Shown here one piece after another: positions 1 through 6,716 of a stretch of 10,566 nt of DNA (positions are counted from its first letter, which is position 1; every line of letters begins with the position of its first letter). A program made the translations under genes and the position numbers. This DNA is from a bacterium (GTDB taxonomy: Bacteria; Patescibacteriota; Minisyncoccia; Phycocordibacterales; PALSA-1337), in the NCBI GenBank assembly GCA_030698965.1, contig JAUYLM010000049.1, positions 1 through 10,566 of the forward strand. Reading direction: 5' to 3'. The notes below the pieces were generated by a model. That model saw only the letters and a list, made by a program, of their open reading frames with translations, was not told where the DNA came from and searched no databases.

Positions 1-2013
1 GAAAAGCTGGCGGAGGTTGCGGATATGAAAGCGAAAGTCATGTCTGCTATTCCGATCGCGATCATTGCCGCTTTGGTGATGACCTGGGAAATTCTGGCTC
101 AGTCCGGATGGATCTCGGAGATGAACGCAACTGTTGAAGAATTTTTTCATCATCTCATGCCTCTATTGGCTACCTACATACTCTTTGTTGTAGGGAAGCC
201 TTATCTTCTTGGCTTCTACCGATTTCTCCGATACGGAAAGGCTAATATGGATACTTTGATCGGCATAGGAACCGTCGCCGCTTATCTGTACAGCTTCGCG
301 GTCACTGCATTTGAAGATGTCCTGAGGCCGTTCATAAATGTTGATTTCCAATATTATGACGTAACGATTGTCGTTATAACTTTCATAGCCCTTGGGAAAT
401 ACCTTGAAGCAAGATCAAAGATAAAGACCGGAGATGCAATAGAAAAGCTCCTTAACCTTCAGGCAAAAACAGCCCTTGTCATCCGCGATGGGAAAGAAAT
501 AGAAATTTCCGTAAATGACGTCAAGCATGGAGACATGATTATCGTCAAACCCGGATCCAAGATTCCCGTTGATGGCGCAATAGCAGAAGGCTCGTCGTTC
601 GTGGACGAATCGATGGTTACCGGAGAACCGATGCCGGCTCAGAAAAAAGTAGGGGATAATGTCGTGGCTGGAACCATAAATACCAGCGGATCATTTACAT
701 TCAAGGCAACGAAAGTCGGATCTGAAACTTTGCTCGCACAGATCATAAAAATGGTCGAAGAAGCGCAGGGAAGCAAGGCGCCGATCCAGGCCTTGGCAGA
801 TAAGATATCAAGCGTATTTGTGCCGGTCGTTCTCGTCATTGCATTGCTTACTCTCGGATCCTGGCTGATTTTCGGTGGAAGCACTTTGGGTTTTTCACAG
901 GCGCTTTCATTTGGCCTTGTTTCTTTCGTGGGTATTCTGGTCATCGCTTGTCCGTGCGCATTGGGATTGGCAACGCCCACTGCCATTATCGTTGGAGTTG
1001 GAAAAGGAGCGAGAGAGGGAATATTGGTAAAGGACGCGGCGACTTTGGAGAAACTTCACAAGGTGGATACTGTCATCGTGGATAAGACTGGAACTATTAC
1101 TATTGGAAAACCGACTCTCGTGGATGTGGAGAACTTCTCGGATCTGAAAAAAGAAGAATTCATCTCCATCCTGGCTTCTCTTGAAAAGAAATCCGAACAT
1201 CCTATCGCCCATGCTGTCGTCAGCTATGCCGATGAGAGAAATATCACTGTTTTGGAAATCTCCTCTTTCGAAGGGATACAAGGCAAGGGGGTGAAAGGTG
1301 TGATAGGAGGCAAAGAATACTTTGCGGGGAATGTAAAGCTGATGAAGGATCTGGGAGTGGAGTTTGACTATTCGGAGATTGAACAGCTGACTATGCAGGG
1401 CAAGACGCCTGTCATATTGGCGACGAAAGAAAAGGCTCTTGGATTTGCTATGGTTGCCGACGAGGTGAAGGTCGAATCTAAAGAGGCCATACAAAGTCTT
1501 CACAGGCTCGGCATCAAAGTCATTATGCTTACCGGAGATGATGAGAGAGCGGCGAAGCACATCGCTTCTCAGGTTGGAATTGATGAAGTGATCGCGCATG
1601 TACTGCCTCAGGACAAGCTGGAGAAAATAAAAGAACTTCAATCGCAGGGAAGGGTTGTGGCGATGGCGGGAGATGGAGTGAACGACGCTCCGGCACTGGC
1701 TCAGGCTGATGTCGGGATTGCTATGGGAACAGGGACTGACGTGGCGATAGAATCCGCAGGCATCACGCTCCTAAATGGCGATATTTCCAAAATGGTAAAA
1801 GCTATCAAACTTTCCAAAATGACCATGCGTGGCATCAAGCAAAACCTCTTCTGGGCATTCATTTATAATGTTGTCGGAATTCCATTGGCAGCTGGGGTTT
1901 TCTATCCGGTTCTAGGCTGGCTGTTGAGTCCCGTATTTGCCGGCTTTGCCATGGCCATGTCCAGTGTATCGGTCGTTTCCAATTCGCTAAGAATAAAATC
2001 AAAAAAACTATAA
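1..2013 (+). CDS. copA: Cu(I)-exporting P1B-type ATPase, 5' end outside window
   Basis: This is a heavy-metal P-type ATPase that uses ATP to pump Cu(I) out of the cytoplasm. The frame is already open at base 1 (eight codons precede the first ATG at 25), so the true start and the usual N-terminal metal-binding domain(s) probably lie upstream. Counting codons from base 1, the core is complete: four N-terminal membrane helices, the actuator motif TGEP at 207-210, the membrane metal site CPC at 317-319, phosphorylated Asp361 in DKTGT, the nucleotide-binding SEHP at 398-401, and the hinge GDGVND at 557-562. The last two helices carry YN (622-623) and MSS (653-655), which with CPC mark the P1B-1 copper(I) class rather than zinc/cadmium pumps. 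It overlaps the next gene by one base (TAATG), implying co-transcription. Family and metal class are firm; the physiological direction is inferred from the family. Confidence 0.95.
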   Translation, partial: EKLAEVADMKAKVMSAIPIAIIAALVMTWEILAQSGWISEMNATVEEFFHHLMPLLATYILFVVGKPYLLGFYRFLRYGKANMDTLIGIGTVAAYLYSFAVTAFEDVLRPFINVDFQYYDVTIVVITFIALGKYLEARSKIKTGDAIEKLLNLQAKTALVIRDGKEIEISVNDVKHGDMIIVKPGSKIPVDGAIAEGSSFVDESMVTGEPMPAQKKVGDNVVAGTINTSGSFTFKATKVGSETLLAQIIKMVEEAQGSKAPIQALADKISSVFVPVVLVIALLTLGSWLIFGGSTLGFSQALSFGLVSFVGILVIACPCALGLATPTAIIVGVGKGAREGILVKDAATLEKLHKVDTVIVDKTGTITIGKPTLVDVENFSDLKKEEFISILASLEKKSEHPIAHAVVSYADERNITVLEISSFEGIQGKGVKGVIGGKEYFAGNVKLMKDLGVEFDYSEIEQLTMQGKTPVILATKEKALGFAMVADEVKVESKEAIQSLHRLGIKVIMLTGDDERAAKHIASQVGIDEVIAHVLPQDKLEKIKELQSQGRVVAMAGDGVNDAPALAQADVGIAMGTGTDVAIESAGITLLNGDISKMVKAIKLSKMTMRGIKQNLFWAFIYNVVGIPLAAGVFYPVLGWLLSPVFAGFAMAMSSVSVVSNSLRIKSKKL

Positions 2014-3035
2014 TGACCCAGAAGCACACATTTCATATACATGGCATGCACTGTCATTCCTGCGTTCTCATGATAGAGAGCGAGCTTGGAGATTTGTCCC
2101 ATGTCTCTCATGTGAAATCAAGCCTCAGGCAATGCTCGCTTGAAATAATCGGTGACTTCGGAAACAAATCTCCAGAACAGATCGCGGAAGAATTGAGCCA
2201 GCCTTTGAAAAAGCATGGATATGCAATATCGATTGATAAGCATATTAAAAAAACTAAGTGGACCGATTTTAAAATTGCGGTGCCCATAGCCCTTGCCTTC
2301 GCTGTCTTTTTCGTAATTTTGCAGAAGCTTGGAATAGTGAATCTGGTTAACGCGGAAAATGTTACCTATGGCACGGCATTTATCATTGGCATCATAGCTT
2401 CACTTTCAACATGCATGGCGGTTGTCGGCGGACTCGTACTTTCCATGTCGGCGACGTTCGCCAAAGAGGGGGATAAGGTAAAGCCACAGCTCATGTTCCA
2501 TATCGGACGGCTGTTATCATTCTTCCTCCTTGGAGGAGTCATAGGCGCGATTGGAGCGGCGTTTACCTTGAATACGTCCGCGACATTTATTCTGGGACTG
2601 ATCATTGCTATCGTTATGCTCGTTCTAGGAGTCAATCTTCTGGATGTTTTCCATTGGACGAAGAAGCTCCAACCAGCAATGCCGAAATTCATAGCAAAGC
2701 ATGCCCAAGGCGTTTCGAAGTTAAATCACACACTCACTCCAGTGCTTGTGGGTATTGCCACGTTCTTTCTTCCTTGTGGATTCACTCAGTCCATGCAGCT
2801 TTACACACTTACTACTGGAAGCTTCATGAGCGGGGGGCTGACGATGTTCGCCTTCGCATTGGGAACTTTACCTGTTCTCGTCCTTATAAGTTTCAGTTCA
2901 TTCAGTATACATAATAGCTCAAAGGCCGGAATCTTCTTCAAGACTGCCGGGCTCATTGTAATAATGTTCGCGTTATTCAATCTTATAAACAGCTTGGCGG
3001 TAATAGGGTTCATACCCCCGCTTTTCAACTTCTAG
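2013..3035 (+). CDS. HMA domain fused to TauE/SafE (UreH/DsbD-like) membrane protein
   Basis: Residues about 1-75 form a heavy-metal-associated fold with the metal-binding loop GMHCHSC (Cys14, Cys17). After a basic linker, residues about 85-340 are a polytopic membrane domain with six or seven hydrophobic segments. Two cysteines sit in the conserved places of the UreH/DsbD-like family, Cys134 (LSTCMAV) and Cys255 (FLPCGFTQ). Proteins of this membrane family (COG2836) are often encoded beside copper ATPases and cytochrome oxidase assembly genes, and they may move copper or electrons rather than sulfite. The start at 2013 is chosen because the HMA beta strand (HTFHIHGM) begins right after it and because ATG overlaps the copA stop, which favours translational coupling; there is no Shine-Dalgarno. 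The likely role is copper delivery or tolerance alongside the ATPase. The family is confident; the transported substrate is unknown. Confidence 0.88.
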   Translation: MTQKHTFHIHGMHCHSCVLMIESELGDLSHVSHVKSSLRQCSLEIIGDFGNKSPEQIAEELSQPLKKHGYAISIDKHIKKTKWTDFKIAVPIALAFAVFFVILQKLGIVNLVNAENVTYGTAFIIGIIASLSTCMAVVGGLVLSMSATFAKEGDKVKPQLMFHIGRLLSFFLLGGVIGAIGAAFTLNTSATFILGLIIAIVMLVLGVNLLDVFHWTKKLQPAMPKFIAKHAQGVSKLNHTLTPVLVGIATFFLPCGFTQSMQLYTLTTGSFMSGGLTMFAFALGTLPVLVLISFSSFSIHNSSKAGIFFKTAGLIVIMFALFNLINSLAVIGFIPPLFNF

Positions 3036-3041
3036 TATAAT
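3036..3041 (+). promoter_or_regulatory. Candidate -10 box close to the cupredoxin start
   Basis: A perfect TATAAT begins one base after the stop of the preceding gene and ends six bases before the ATG at 3048. Transcription from it would begin at or next to the start codon, giving a leaderless mRNA. No good -35 hexamer lies 16-18 bases upstream, so it may be weak or coincidental, with the gene read mainly through from copA. Confidence 0.4.
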
Positions 3042-3047
3042 TACCTT

Positions 3048-3437
3048 ATGAAAGCGATTTCCATATCAATAATAATTGCGGCAGTTCTCATCGGAGGGGC
3101 TCTCATATTCACGGGAAGTGGAAGTAAAGATGAGCCTGCTGTGAACCGTGATAATGTCAGCATTGTCGATGGAAAGCAGATCGTGGCGATAAGCGCCAAG
3201 GGAGGTTATCAGCCTAGGAGAAGCACTGCCAGAGCCGGTTTGCCTACGATACTGCGTTTCGATACGAAAGGCACATTCGATTGTTCTGCGGCGGTTCGGA
3301 TTCCAAGCGTTAATATAAGCAAGTTCCTTCCTCAGACAGGATCAACTGAGATTGATATTGGAGTCCAAGAAGCCGGGACGTTTTATGGGTCATGCGGCAT
3401 GGGCATGTATCCTTTCGAAGTGGAATTCCAGGATTAA
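3048..3437 (+). CDS. Membrane-anchored cupredoxin-like copper protein
   Basis: This 129-residue protein has an N-terminal hydrophobic segment (residues about 4-22, MKAISISIII...) that acts as a signal anchor or signal peptide and puts the rest outside the membrane. The rest reads as a small cupredoxin beta-barrel: a KGGYQP strand near 51-56, AGLPTILRF at 63-71, Cys79 in the middle, and the C-terminal loop GSCGMGMY (114-121), whose Cys116, Met118 and Met120 are likely copper ligands. This matches the short cupredoxin_1-type proteins found beside copper ATPases. It starts 12 bases after the HMA/TauE gene and is the third gene of the copper cluster. It probably buffers or accepts exported copper at the cell surface. 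No Shine-Dalgarno is present. The fold assignment is good; the exact role is inferred. Confidence 0.82.
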   Translation: MKAISISIIIAAVLIGGALIFTGSGSKDEPAVNRDNVSIVDGKQIVAISAKGGYQPRRSTARAGLPTILRFDTKGTFDCSAAVRIPSVNISKFLPQTGSTEIDIGVQEAGTFYGSCGMGMYPFEVEFQD

Positions 3438-3438
3438 A

Positions 3439-5727
3439 TTACACAGTGACTTCACATACTCCGGCTACGCAAGCTAGCTCCTTTTTAACGTCGAGCTCGT
3501 CGGTTTTTTCATATGTAATTATTTTCGAATAATCAATATGTTCAAGCCGTTTCGCCAGTTCATGGTATTTTTTCTCGTCAATTGCCTCATATGGCGCAAG
3601 CTGATAGACATGATTGTCCCGAGGTAGGAAAGAGAGCCCACCAATGATATCCCAGTTTTGGTATATCCAGTTGGCGACCTCGATCCATTCATTTTCTCCT
3701 ATGGAAACCGTAACGGAGGGATTGTGTTCGGTGTAGTGCAACTTTACCAATTTCCAATGCTCCAGCTGGTCTATGGCAGACAGATCATTCTTGTATATTG
3801 ACCCATTCGGAGCCTTTACTGGAAATTCCAGGACGTAGGTTGTAGCGTTCTCTTTTGACTGACCAACTTCTGGATGATACGGAACTCCCTGATCCTTCAG
3901 CATTTTGAATAATGAATCCATAGCTGAGATCCTGATCCTGCGGATATAGAAAGGAGCGTGTCGCGGGTGCATTCCAGAAGAGCAGTCAACGGTCTGAGAG
4001 AGAGTGCCGGAAGGCTTAACCGCCGTTGTGCATGTAGAAGGATTAATACCGAATCTTTTGGCGTATATCTGATTTGTCTTTATTACTTCTTTTTTTAATT
4101 TCTCAAGAGTGGCCGCATTTCTCGCGACGGGGCAATCCCACTGGCCTGTCACAGAAACTCCGAGTAAAGCTTCTTTTTTGCAGTTATTTTTCCACTCCTT
4201 TGATAAATAAGGGAAGTTGGTGAGGCTGGCCTGGTATGTTCCCAGGATGGCCGCTAGACGCATTTTTCTTAGTAGCGACTTCTCATCATCTTCGGTCCTG
4301 GCTACAACTTCAGAAAGATTGCAAAATTGTTTGGACTGAAGGATTATCTCTCCGCATGGATTTGTCCCGATTGGTCCGATGATATTCTGTTCTGTTGGAT
4401 CAAAGTAGCCTTTATATTCCTTCAGTACCTCTATCCTTCTCTTCGGAAGCGTTTTTGCCAGCGATCCTCTATTGAATATTCCTCTTTCTCCGGATCCGGA
4501 TCTCATTAGGGCCGTCCATTCTTCTATAAACTCGGCATTGGATGGCTTCTGAATATATACGGCCGAGTTATTGGCCAGCATTCTTTGCGGTTCACTTATG
4601 TAGAATGTTCCTTTTTTCGAATCGCGGATATCGCCGTCATCCAAGTCTGATAGCGAAATCATGGCGCTTCTTCTGACTCCGCCGGAGACGACGCAGTCTC
4701 CTATCATGCAGATGATGTCATGCACATCTATATTCCTGAGGCGGCGTCCCTGGCGAGTCAGCATTTTTTCTCTTGTAAATGTTAGAAGCCTTTGAAGCGG
4801 CTCAAAGCCGGATGCTTTTCCTCCCATGGTTTTTAATCTCGCTCCAGCCGGTCTGAGCAGGGAATAGTCAAAATCAATATCATCACCCTCCGCCCAAACT
4901 GTCATTCCCAGGATCAATGCATCCGCCCATCCTTCTTTGCTGTCTGGTATTATATGCTTCGGTCTTTTCTTGCCGGTTTGGAGATTGATCTGCGGAAACT
5001 TCTGAACATTCTGACTTTCAACCGACCAGCCCGCGCCGGTCCCGCACATGGAGACGTACATTATCTCAGCCATATCTCTGAAACTTTCCGGGGCAATGTA
5101 TGAGCAGTTGTACGCGCAGACGTTTGTTCTTCTAGCTGCCTGTCCGGAGAATTGCAGGAGCCTCATGGAGGGCATCGCCTCATGCCTCAATATACCCTCT
5201 CTCAATTCTTTGTATTCTGATTCCTTGAGCTTTCCTCCCACATTCTCTTTCATAAAAGAGATGTATCTGTCTACTGTTTCTATCCATGTCTCCCGTCGAC
5301 CTTCCTCATGTATCCATCTGGAGTATGTGCGGTAATATACAAATTCTCCCAGAGAATTTCGAAAGTATTTCTTGCTTTCCTCGGCCAGTTTTTTTACTTT
5401 GGGCGGAACACGCATTCCTTTTGCCCTGAGCTTGGCTCTTTGTTCCCTGTAAATTATGTATTCTTTTGATGTTTTTACGTACTCTGAGAGTATCAGCTCC
5501 TTTTCCACAGTGTCCTGAATTCCCTCGACAGTAGGGATAAAGTTCTTGTATTTTCTTGTTATTCTCAGCGCGTCCGCGTAGACTTTATTTGCGACTATCT
5601 CCGCTTCCTTGAGAGATCCCTCGCCCGTCGACAGCATCGATTTATATATAGCATTAACTATTTTCTGGATATCAAATGGGACCACGGAACCGTCTCTCTT
5701 CTGAATGCTACTTACAAGTGTTTTCAT
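3439..5727 (-). CDS. nrdJ: Class II (adenosylcobalamin-dependent) ribonucleotide reductase
   Basis: This enzyme reduces ribonucleotides to deoxyribonucleotides with a radical from coenzyme B12, so it needs neither oxygen nor a separate radical subunit. The 762 residues hold an N-terminal ATP-cone (about 3-95, KRDGSVVPFDIQKI) that should sense ATP/dATP, then the catalytic barrel. Visible active-site residues are Asn456, Cys458 and Glu460 in TNPCGEI. Cys469 is 11 residues further on, the same spacing as Cys408/Cys419 of the Lactobacillus leichmannii enzyme, and Cys204 or Cys208 could be the other half of the redox pair. The KPSGTLSQ motif is at 571-578. The C-terminal CVAGVC (Cys753, Cys758) is the mobile thiol pair that is reduced by thioredoxin. 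No glycyl-radical motif of class III is present. Its stop lies one base from the convergent cupredoxin stop. The family call is very secure. Confidence 0.95.
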   Translation of the reverse strand: MKTLVSSIQKRDGSVVPFDIQKIVNAIYKSMLSTGEGSLKEAEIVANKVYADALRITRKYKNFIPTVEGIQDTVEKELILSEYVKTSKEYIIYREQRAKLRAKGMRVPPKVKKLAEESKKYFRNSLGEFVYYRTYSRWIHEEGRRETWIETVDRYISFMKENVGGKLKESEYKELREGILRHEAMPSMRLLQFSGQAARRTNVCAYNCSYIAPESFRDMAEIMYVSMCGTGAGWSVESQNVQKFPQINLQTGKKRPKHIIPDSKEGWADALILGMTVWAEGDDIDFDYSLLRPAGARLKTMGGKASGFEPLQRLLTFTREKMLTRQGRRLRNIDVHDIICMIGDCVVSGGVRRSAMISLSDLDDGDIRDSKKGTFYISEPQRMLANNSAVYIQKPSNAEFIEEWTALMRSGSGERGIFNRGSLAKTLPKRRIEVLKEYKGYFDPTEQNIIGPIGTNPCGEIILQSKQFCNLSEVVARTEDDEKSLLRKMRLAAILGTYQASLTNFPYLSKEWKNNCKKEALLGVSVTGQWDCPVARNAATLEKLKKEVIKTNQIYAKRFGINPSTCTTAVKPSGTLSQTVDCSSGMHPRHAPFYIRRIRISAMDSLFKMLKDQGVPYHPEVGQSKENATTYVLEFPVKAPNGSIYKNDLSAIDQLEHWKLVKLHYTEHNPSVTVSIGENEWIEVANWIYQNWDIIGGLSFLPRDNHVYQLAPYEAIDEKKYHELAKRLEHIDYSKIITYEKTDELDVKKELACVAGVCEVTV

Positions 5728-5765
5728 GGATGGTATTATTTAATAGTTAATTAGTTACGAAACTT

Positions 5766-5774
5766 AGTATATCA
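5766..5774 (-). promoter_or_regulatory. Candidate extended -10 promoter of nrdJ
   Basis: On the minus strand this reads TGATATACT, an extended -10 (TGn plus TATACT, one mismatch to TATAAT). It would give a leader of about 30 bases. A second -10-like hexamer, AATAAT (5735-5740 on the plus strand as ATTATT), ends seven bases before the nrdJ ATG and would give a leaderless message. Neither has a clear -35. I saw no match to the NrdR box in this 95-base spacer. Confidence 0.4.
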
Positions 5775-5817
5775 AGCGGTAATCCAAGTGAGTAGTGGAT
5801 AAGTGAAGCAAACCCAA

Positions 5818-5836
5818 ATATTATGTGTTATAATAT
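5818..5836 (+). promoter_or_regulatory. Palindromic operator over extended -10 promoter of the ArsR-type gene
   Basis: The perfect inverted repeat ATATTAT-N5-ATAATAT covers 5818-5836. Inside it, 5826-5834 reads TGTTATAAT, a perfect extended -10. TATAAT ends nine bases before the ATG at 5844, so the mRNA would have almost no leader. A palindrome on top of the promoter directly before an ArsR-family gene is the usual layout for negative autoregulation: the dimer binds, covers the -10 and leaves when its effector binds. The promoter call is good; operator function is inferred. Confidence 0.65.
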
Positions 5837-5843
5837 CGAAACT

Positions 5844-6149
5844 ATGAAATCACCGCTGCCGCAGGAAGCCTATAATAAGAACGCATTAATTTATAAAATT
5901 CTGGCCAATTCCAAGCGTCTGGAAATACTCAATATCCTGAAGCTTAAAGAAACTTCGGTGGAGCATCTGCTGAAGACTACAAAGGCCACTAAGGCTAACC
6001 TGTCTCAACACCTTGCTCTACTCCGGCATAATGGCTTGGTTCAGACAAGGAGGGAAGGTCTAAATATCTTCTATAGGATTGTGGATCCTAGAATCGTGGC
6101 GCCGTGCAAGATCCTTCATGGTTTACGCAATAAGAGACTTATCTCGTAA
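5844..6149 (+). CDS. ArsR-family winged-helix transcriptional repressor
   Basis: This 101-residue protein has the ArsR/SmtB layout: helices with LANSKRLEILNIL near residues 20-32, a helix-turn-helix around 36-62 (SVEHLLKTTKATKANLSQHL), LALLRHNGLVQTRREG, then the beta-wing NIFYRIVD. The ELCVCDL-type metal site of classical ArsR/CadC is absent; the only cysteine is in the last helix (APCKIL), so the effector could be a thiol-reactive signal, a metal bound elsewhere, or neither. The ATG at 5844 is preferred over the in-frame ATG at 5823, because the upstream one lies inside the palindrome/-10 box and would add only seven unconserved-looking residues. It probably represses its own promoter. Its other targets are not visible; the nearby copper genes do not carry the same palindrome in this window. 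Confidence 0.87.
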   Translation: MKSPLPQEAYNKNALIYKILANSKRLEILNILKLKETSVEHLLKTTKATKANLSQHLALLRHNGLVQTRREGLNIFYRIVDPRIVAPCKILHGLRNKRLIS

Positions 6150-6180
6150 ACAGACATAACTTTTGACTTCATACGTCTGA

Positions 6181-6206
6181 ACAGGCTATGGATAGGAATA
6201 GCCTGT
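6181..6206. repeat. Perfect 9-bp inverted repeat (hairpin)
   Basis: ACAGGCTAT at 6181-6189 pairs perfectly with ATAGCCTGT at 6198-6206 around an eight-base loop. It lies 31 bases after the stop of the ArsR-type gene. No proper T-run follows on either strand (only a short TTTT some bases downstream on the plus strand), so it is at best a weak intrinsic terminator; an RNA stability element or a protein-binding site is equally possible. Confidence 0.5.
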
Positions 6207-6239
6207 AGAGAAATTTTCGCCACTGAAATAATAAGGATT

Positions 6240-6392
6240 ATGATAGGCAACATAAGCTTGGTGATGGCGGTTCCCATCACTACTCTCATTGCCGCCTGGA
6301 TGCTGGTGAAGACTGCTAAAGCAGGGACAAGTACGCCTGAAGAAATAAGGAGGGAGGAAAAGGCACTGGATGAATTCAAGCATAATCACTGA
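6240..6392 (+). CDS. Possible 50-residue single-span membrane protein
   Basis: A short open frame starts MIGNISLVMAVPITTL, has one hydrophobic helix (residues about 4-24) and ends in a strongly charged tail (TPEEIRREEKALDEFKHNH). Such a polar, helix-forming tail is unlike random antisense reading. The frame is open from the ArsR stop onwards, but the only ATG before the helix is at 6240. A TGn-AATAAT extended -10-like box at 6224-6232 sits seven bases before that ATG, the same geometry as other starts here; AAGGA at 6233-6237 is too close to the ATG to be a normal Shine-Dalgarno. It overlaps the end of the convergent gene at 6386-6622 by seven bases. I do not recognise a family. A minus-strand frame across the same bases is less convincing. 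Confidence 0.45.
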   Translation: MIGNISLVMAVPITTLIAAWMLVKTAKAGTSTPEEIRREEKALDEFKHNH

Positions 6393-6622
6393 TTGTTATT
6401 GTTGTCCGGAATAGGATTTGGAACAGAAACGTTGACATTTGTGGTATCCGGCTGAGTCGTGTTGGCTGCCCCCCGATCCTGTCTCAAAGCCGGCAGTCCG
6501 TAGATCATGAATAGAGCAATCAGAATGATCGCTATGATAATGCCGATTACGATTCCTGCCGCAGAATCAGCCCCGCTGCTTCCAGGCGATTCGTTTCCGG
6601 GATTGTTTATTATTGTTGCCAT
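6386..6622 (-). CDS. Small single-span membrane protein, function unknown
   Basis: The 78 residues have three parts. A short polar N-terminus (MATIINNPGNESPGSSG) precedes one long hydrophobic helix at about residues 22-46 (AAGIVIGIIIAIILIALFMI), ending in YGLPALRQDR. A low-complexity Asn/Thr/Pro tail (VNVSVPNPIPDNNNNQ) follows. Small proteins with this INNP start, one helix and a polar tail occur in many bacterial genomes, to my knowledge without an assigned role. It lies downstream of the ECF sigma gene on the same strand after 94 bases and has an upstream element matching the one before the sigma gene. It may therefore be a target of that sigma factor, perhaps in the envelope response. It has no zinc-binding anti-sigma motif (HxxxCxxC), so calling it an anti-sigma factor is not justified. 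There is no Shine-Dalgarno. Confidence 0.75.
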   Translation of the reverse strand: MATIINNPGNESPGSSGADSAAGIVIGIIIAIILIALFMIYGLPALRQDRGAANTTQPDTTNVNVSVPNPIPDNNNNQ

Positions 6623-6638
6623 TTTATTGTTTATTATT
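6602..6638. repeat. 13-bp direct repeat spanning the start of the small membrane gene
   Basis: ATTGTTTATTATT occurs at 6602-6614 and again at 6626-6638, 24 bases apart. One copy lies in codons 3-7 and the other just upstream of the ATG of the 78-residue membrane protein. The sequence is AT-rich, so this may be a local duplication without function. Confidence 0.55.
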
Positions 6639-6648
6639 TTTTAATAAA
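6630..6648. repeat. AT-only inverted repeat before the small membrane gene
   Basis: TTTATTA at 6630-6636 pairs with TAATAAA at 6642-6648 around five T residues. It ends seven bases before the ATG (minus strand) and has the same 7-5-7 shape as the palindrome before the ArsR-type gene, though with a different sequence. It could be an operator or a weak leader hairpin, or simply low-complexity sequence. Confidence 0.3.
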
Positions 6649-6673
6649 GGAAAGGTTTCAGCGCGAGATTACT

Positions 6674-6698
6674 GACGTTACTTACCCTAGGATATTAC
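6674..6698 (-). promoter_or_regulatory. Candidate ECF-sigma promoter of the small membrane gene
   Basis: On the minus strand GTAAT (6694-6698) is followed after exactly 16 bases by CGTC (6674-6677). CGTC is a classic ECF -10 core. The same pair with the same spacing stands before the sigma gene itself. The resulting leader would be roughly 40 bases. The matching pair is seen directly; recognition by the neighbouring sigma factor is inferred. Confidence 0.5.
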
Positions 6699-6716
6699 AA
6701 ACAGCTTGCTGATTTC

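Noticed and set aside
907..1641. A 244-codon open frame on the minus strand inside the copper ATPase gene
   Set aside because: It is fully antisense to conserved ATPase motifs (CPC, DKTGT, SEHP) and its translation has no recognisable domain.
2009..2014. TATAAT overlapping the copA stop and the next ATG
   Set aside because: It overlaps the start codon at 2013, and the HMA domain needs that start, so it cannot serve this gene as a promoter.
3463..3486. A possible terminator (GGCTA/TAGCT stem followed by CCTTTTT) for the copper genes inside the nrdJ 3' end
   Set aside because: The stem is only five pairs including a wobble, and it is coding sequence for the conserved C-terminal cysteine pair of NrdJ.
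5728..5822. NrdR box or cobalamin riboswitch before nrdJ
   Set aside because: The spacer is too short for a B12 riboswitch and I see no NrdR-like palindrome; only short TAGTTA and AAGTGA direct repeats and an ATCCA/TGGAT pair are present.
5823..5843. An earlier ATG at 5823 for the ArsR-type gene
   Set aside because: It lies within the palindrome and just upstream of the -10 hexamer, so a transcript from that promoter would not contain it.
6116..6379. An 87-codon hydrophobic frame on the minus strand between the ArsR-type gene and the small membrane gene
   Set aside because: It overlaps the ArsR-type gene end, and its hydrophobicity is what reverse reading of the plus-strand helix would give; the plus-strand 50-residue frame with a charged tail is the better candidate.
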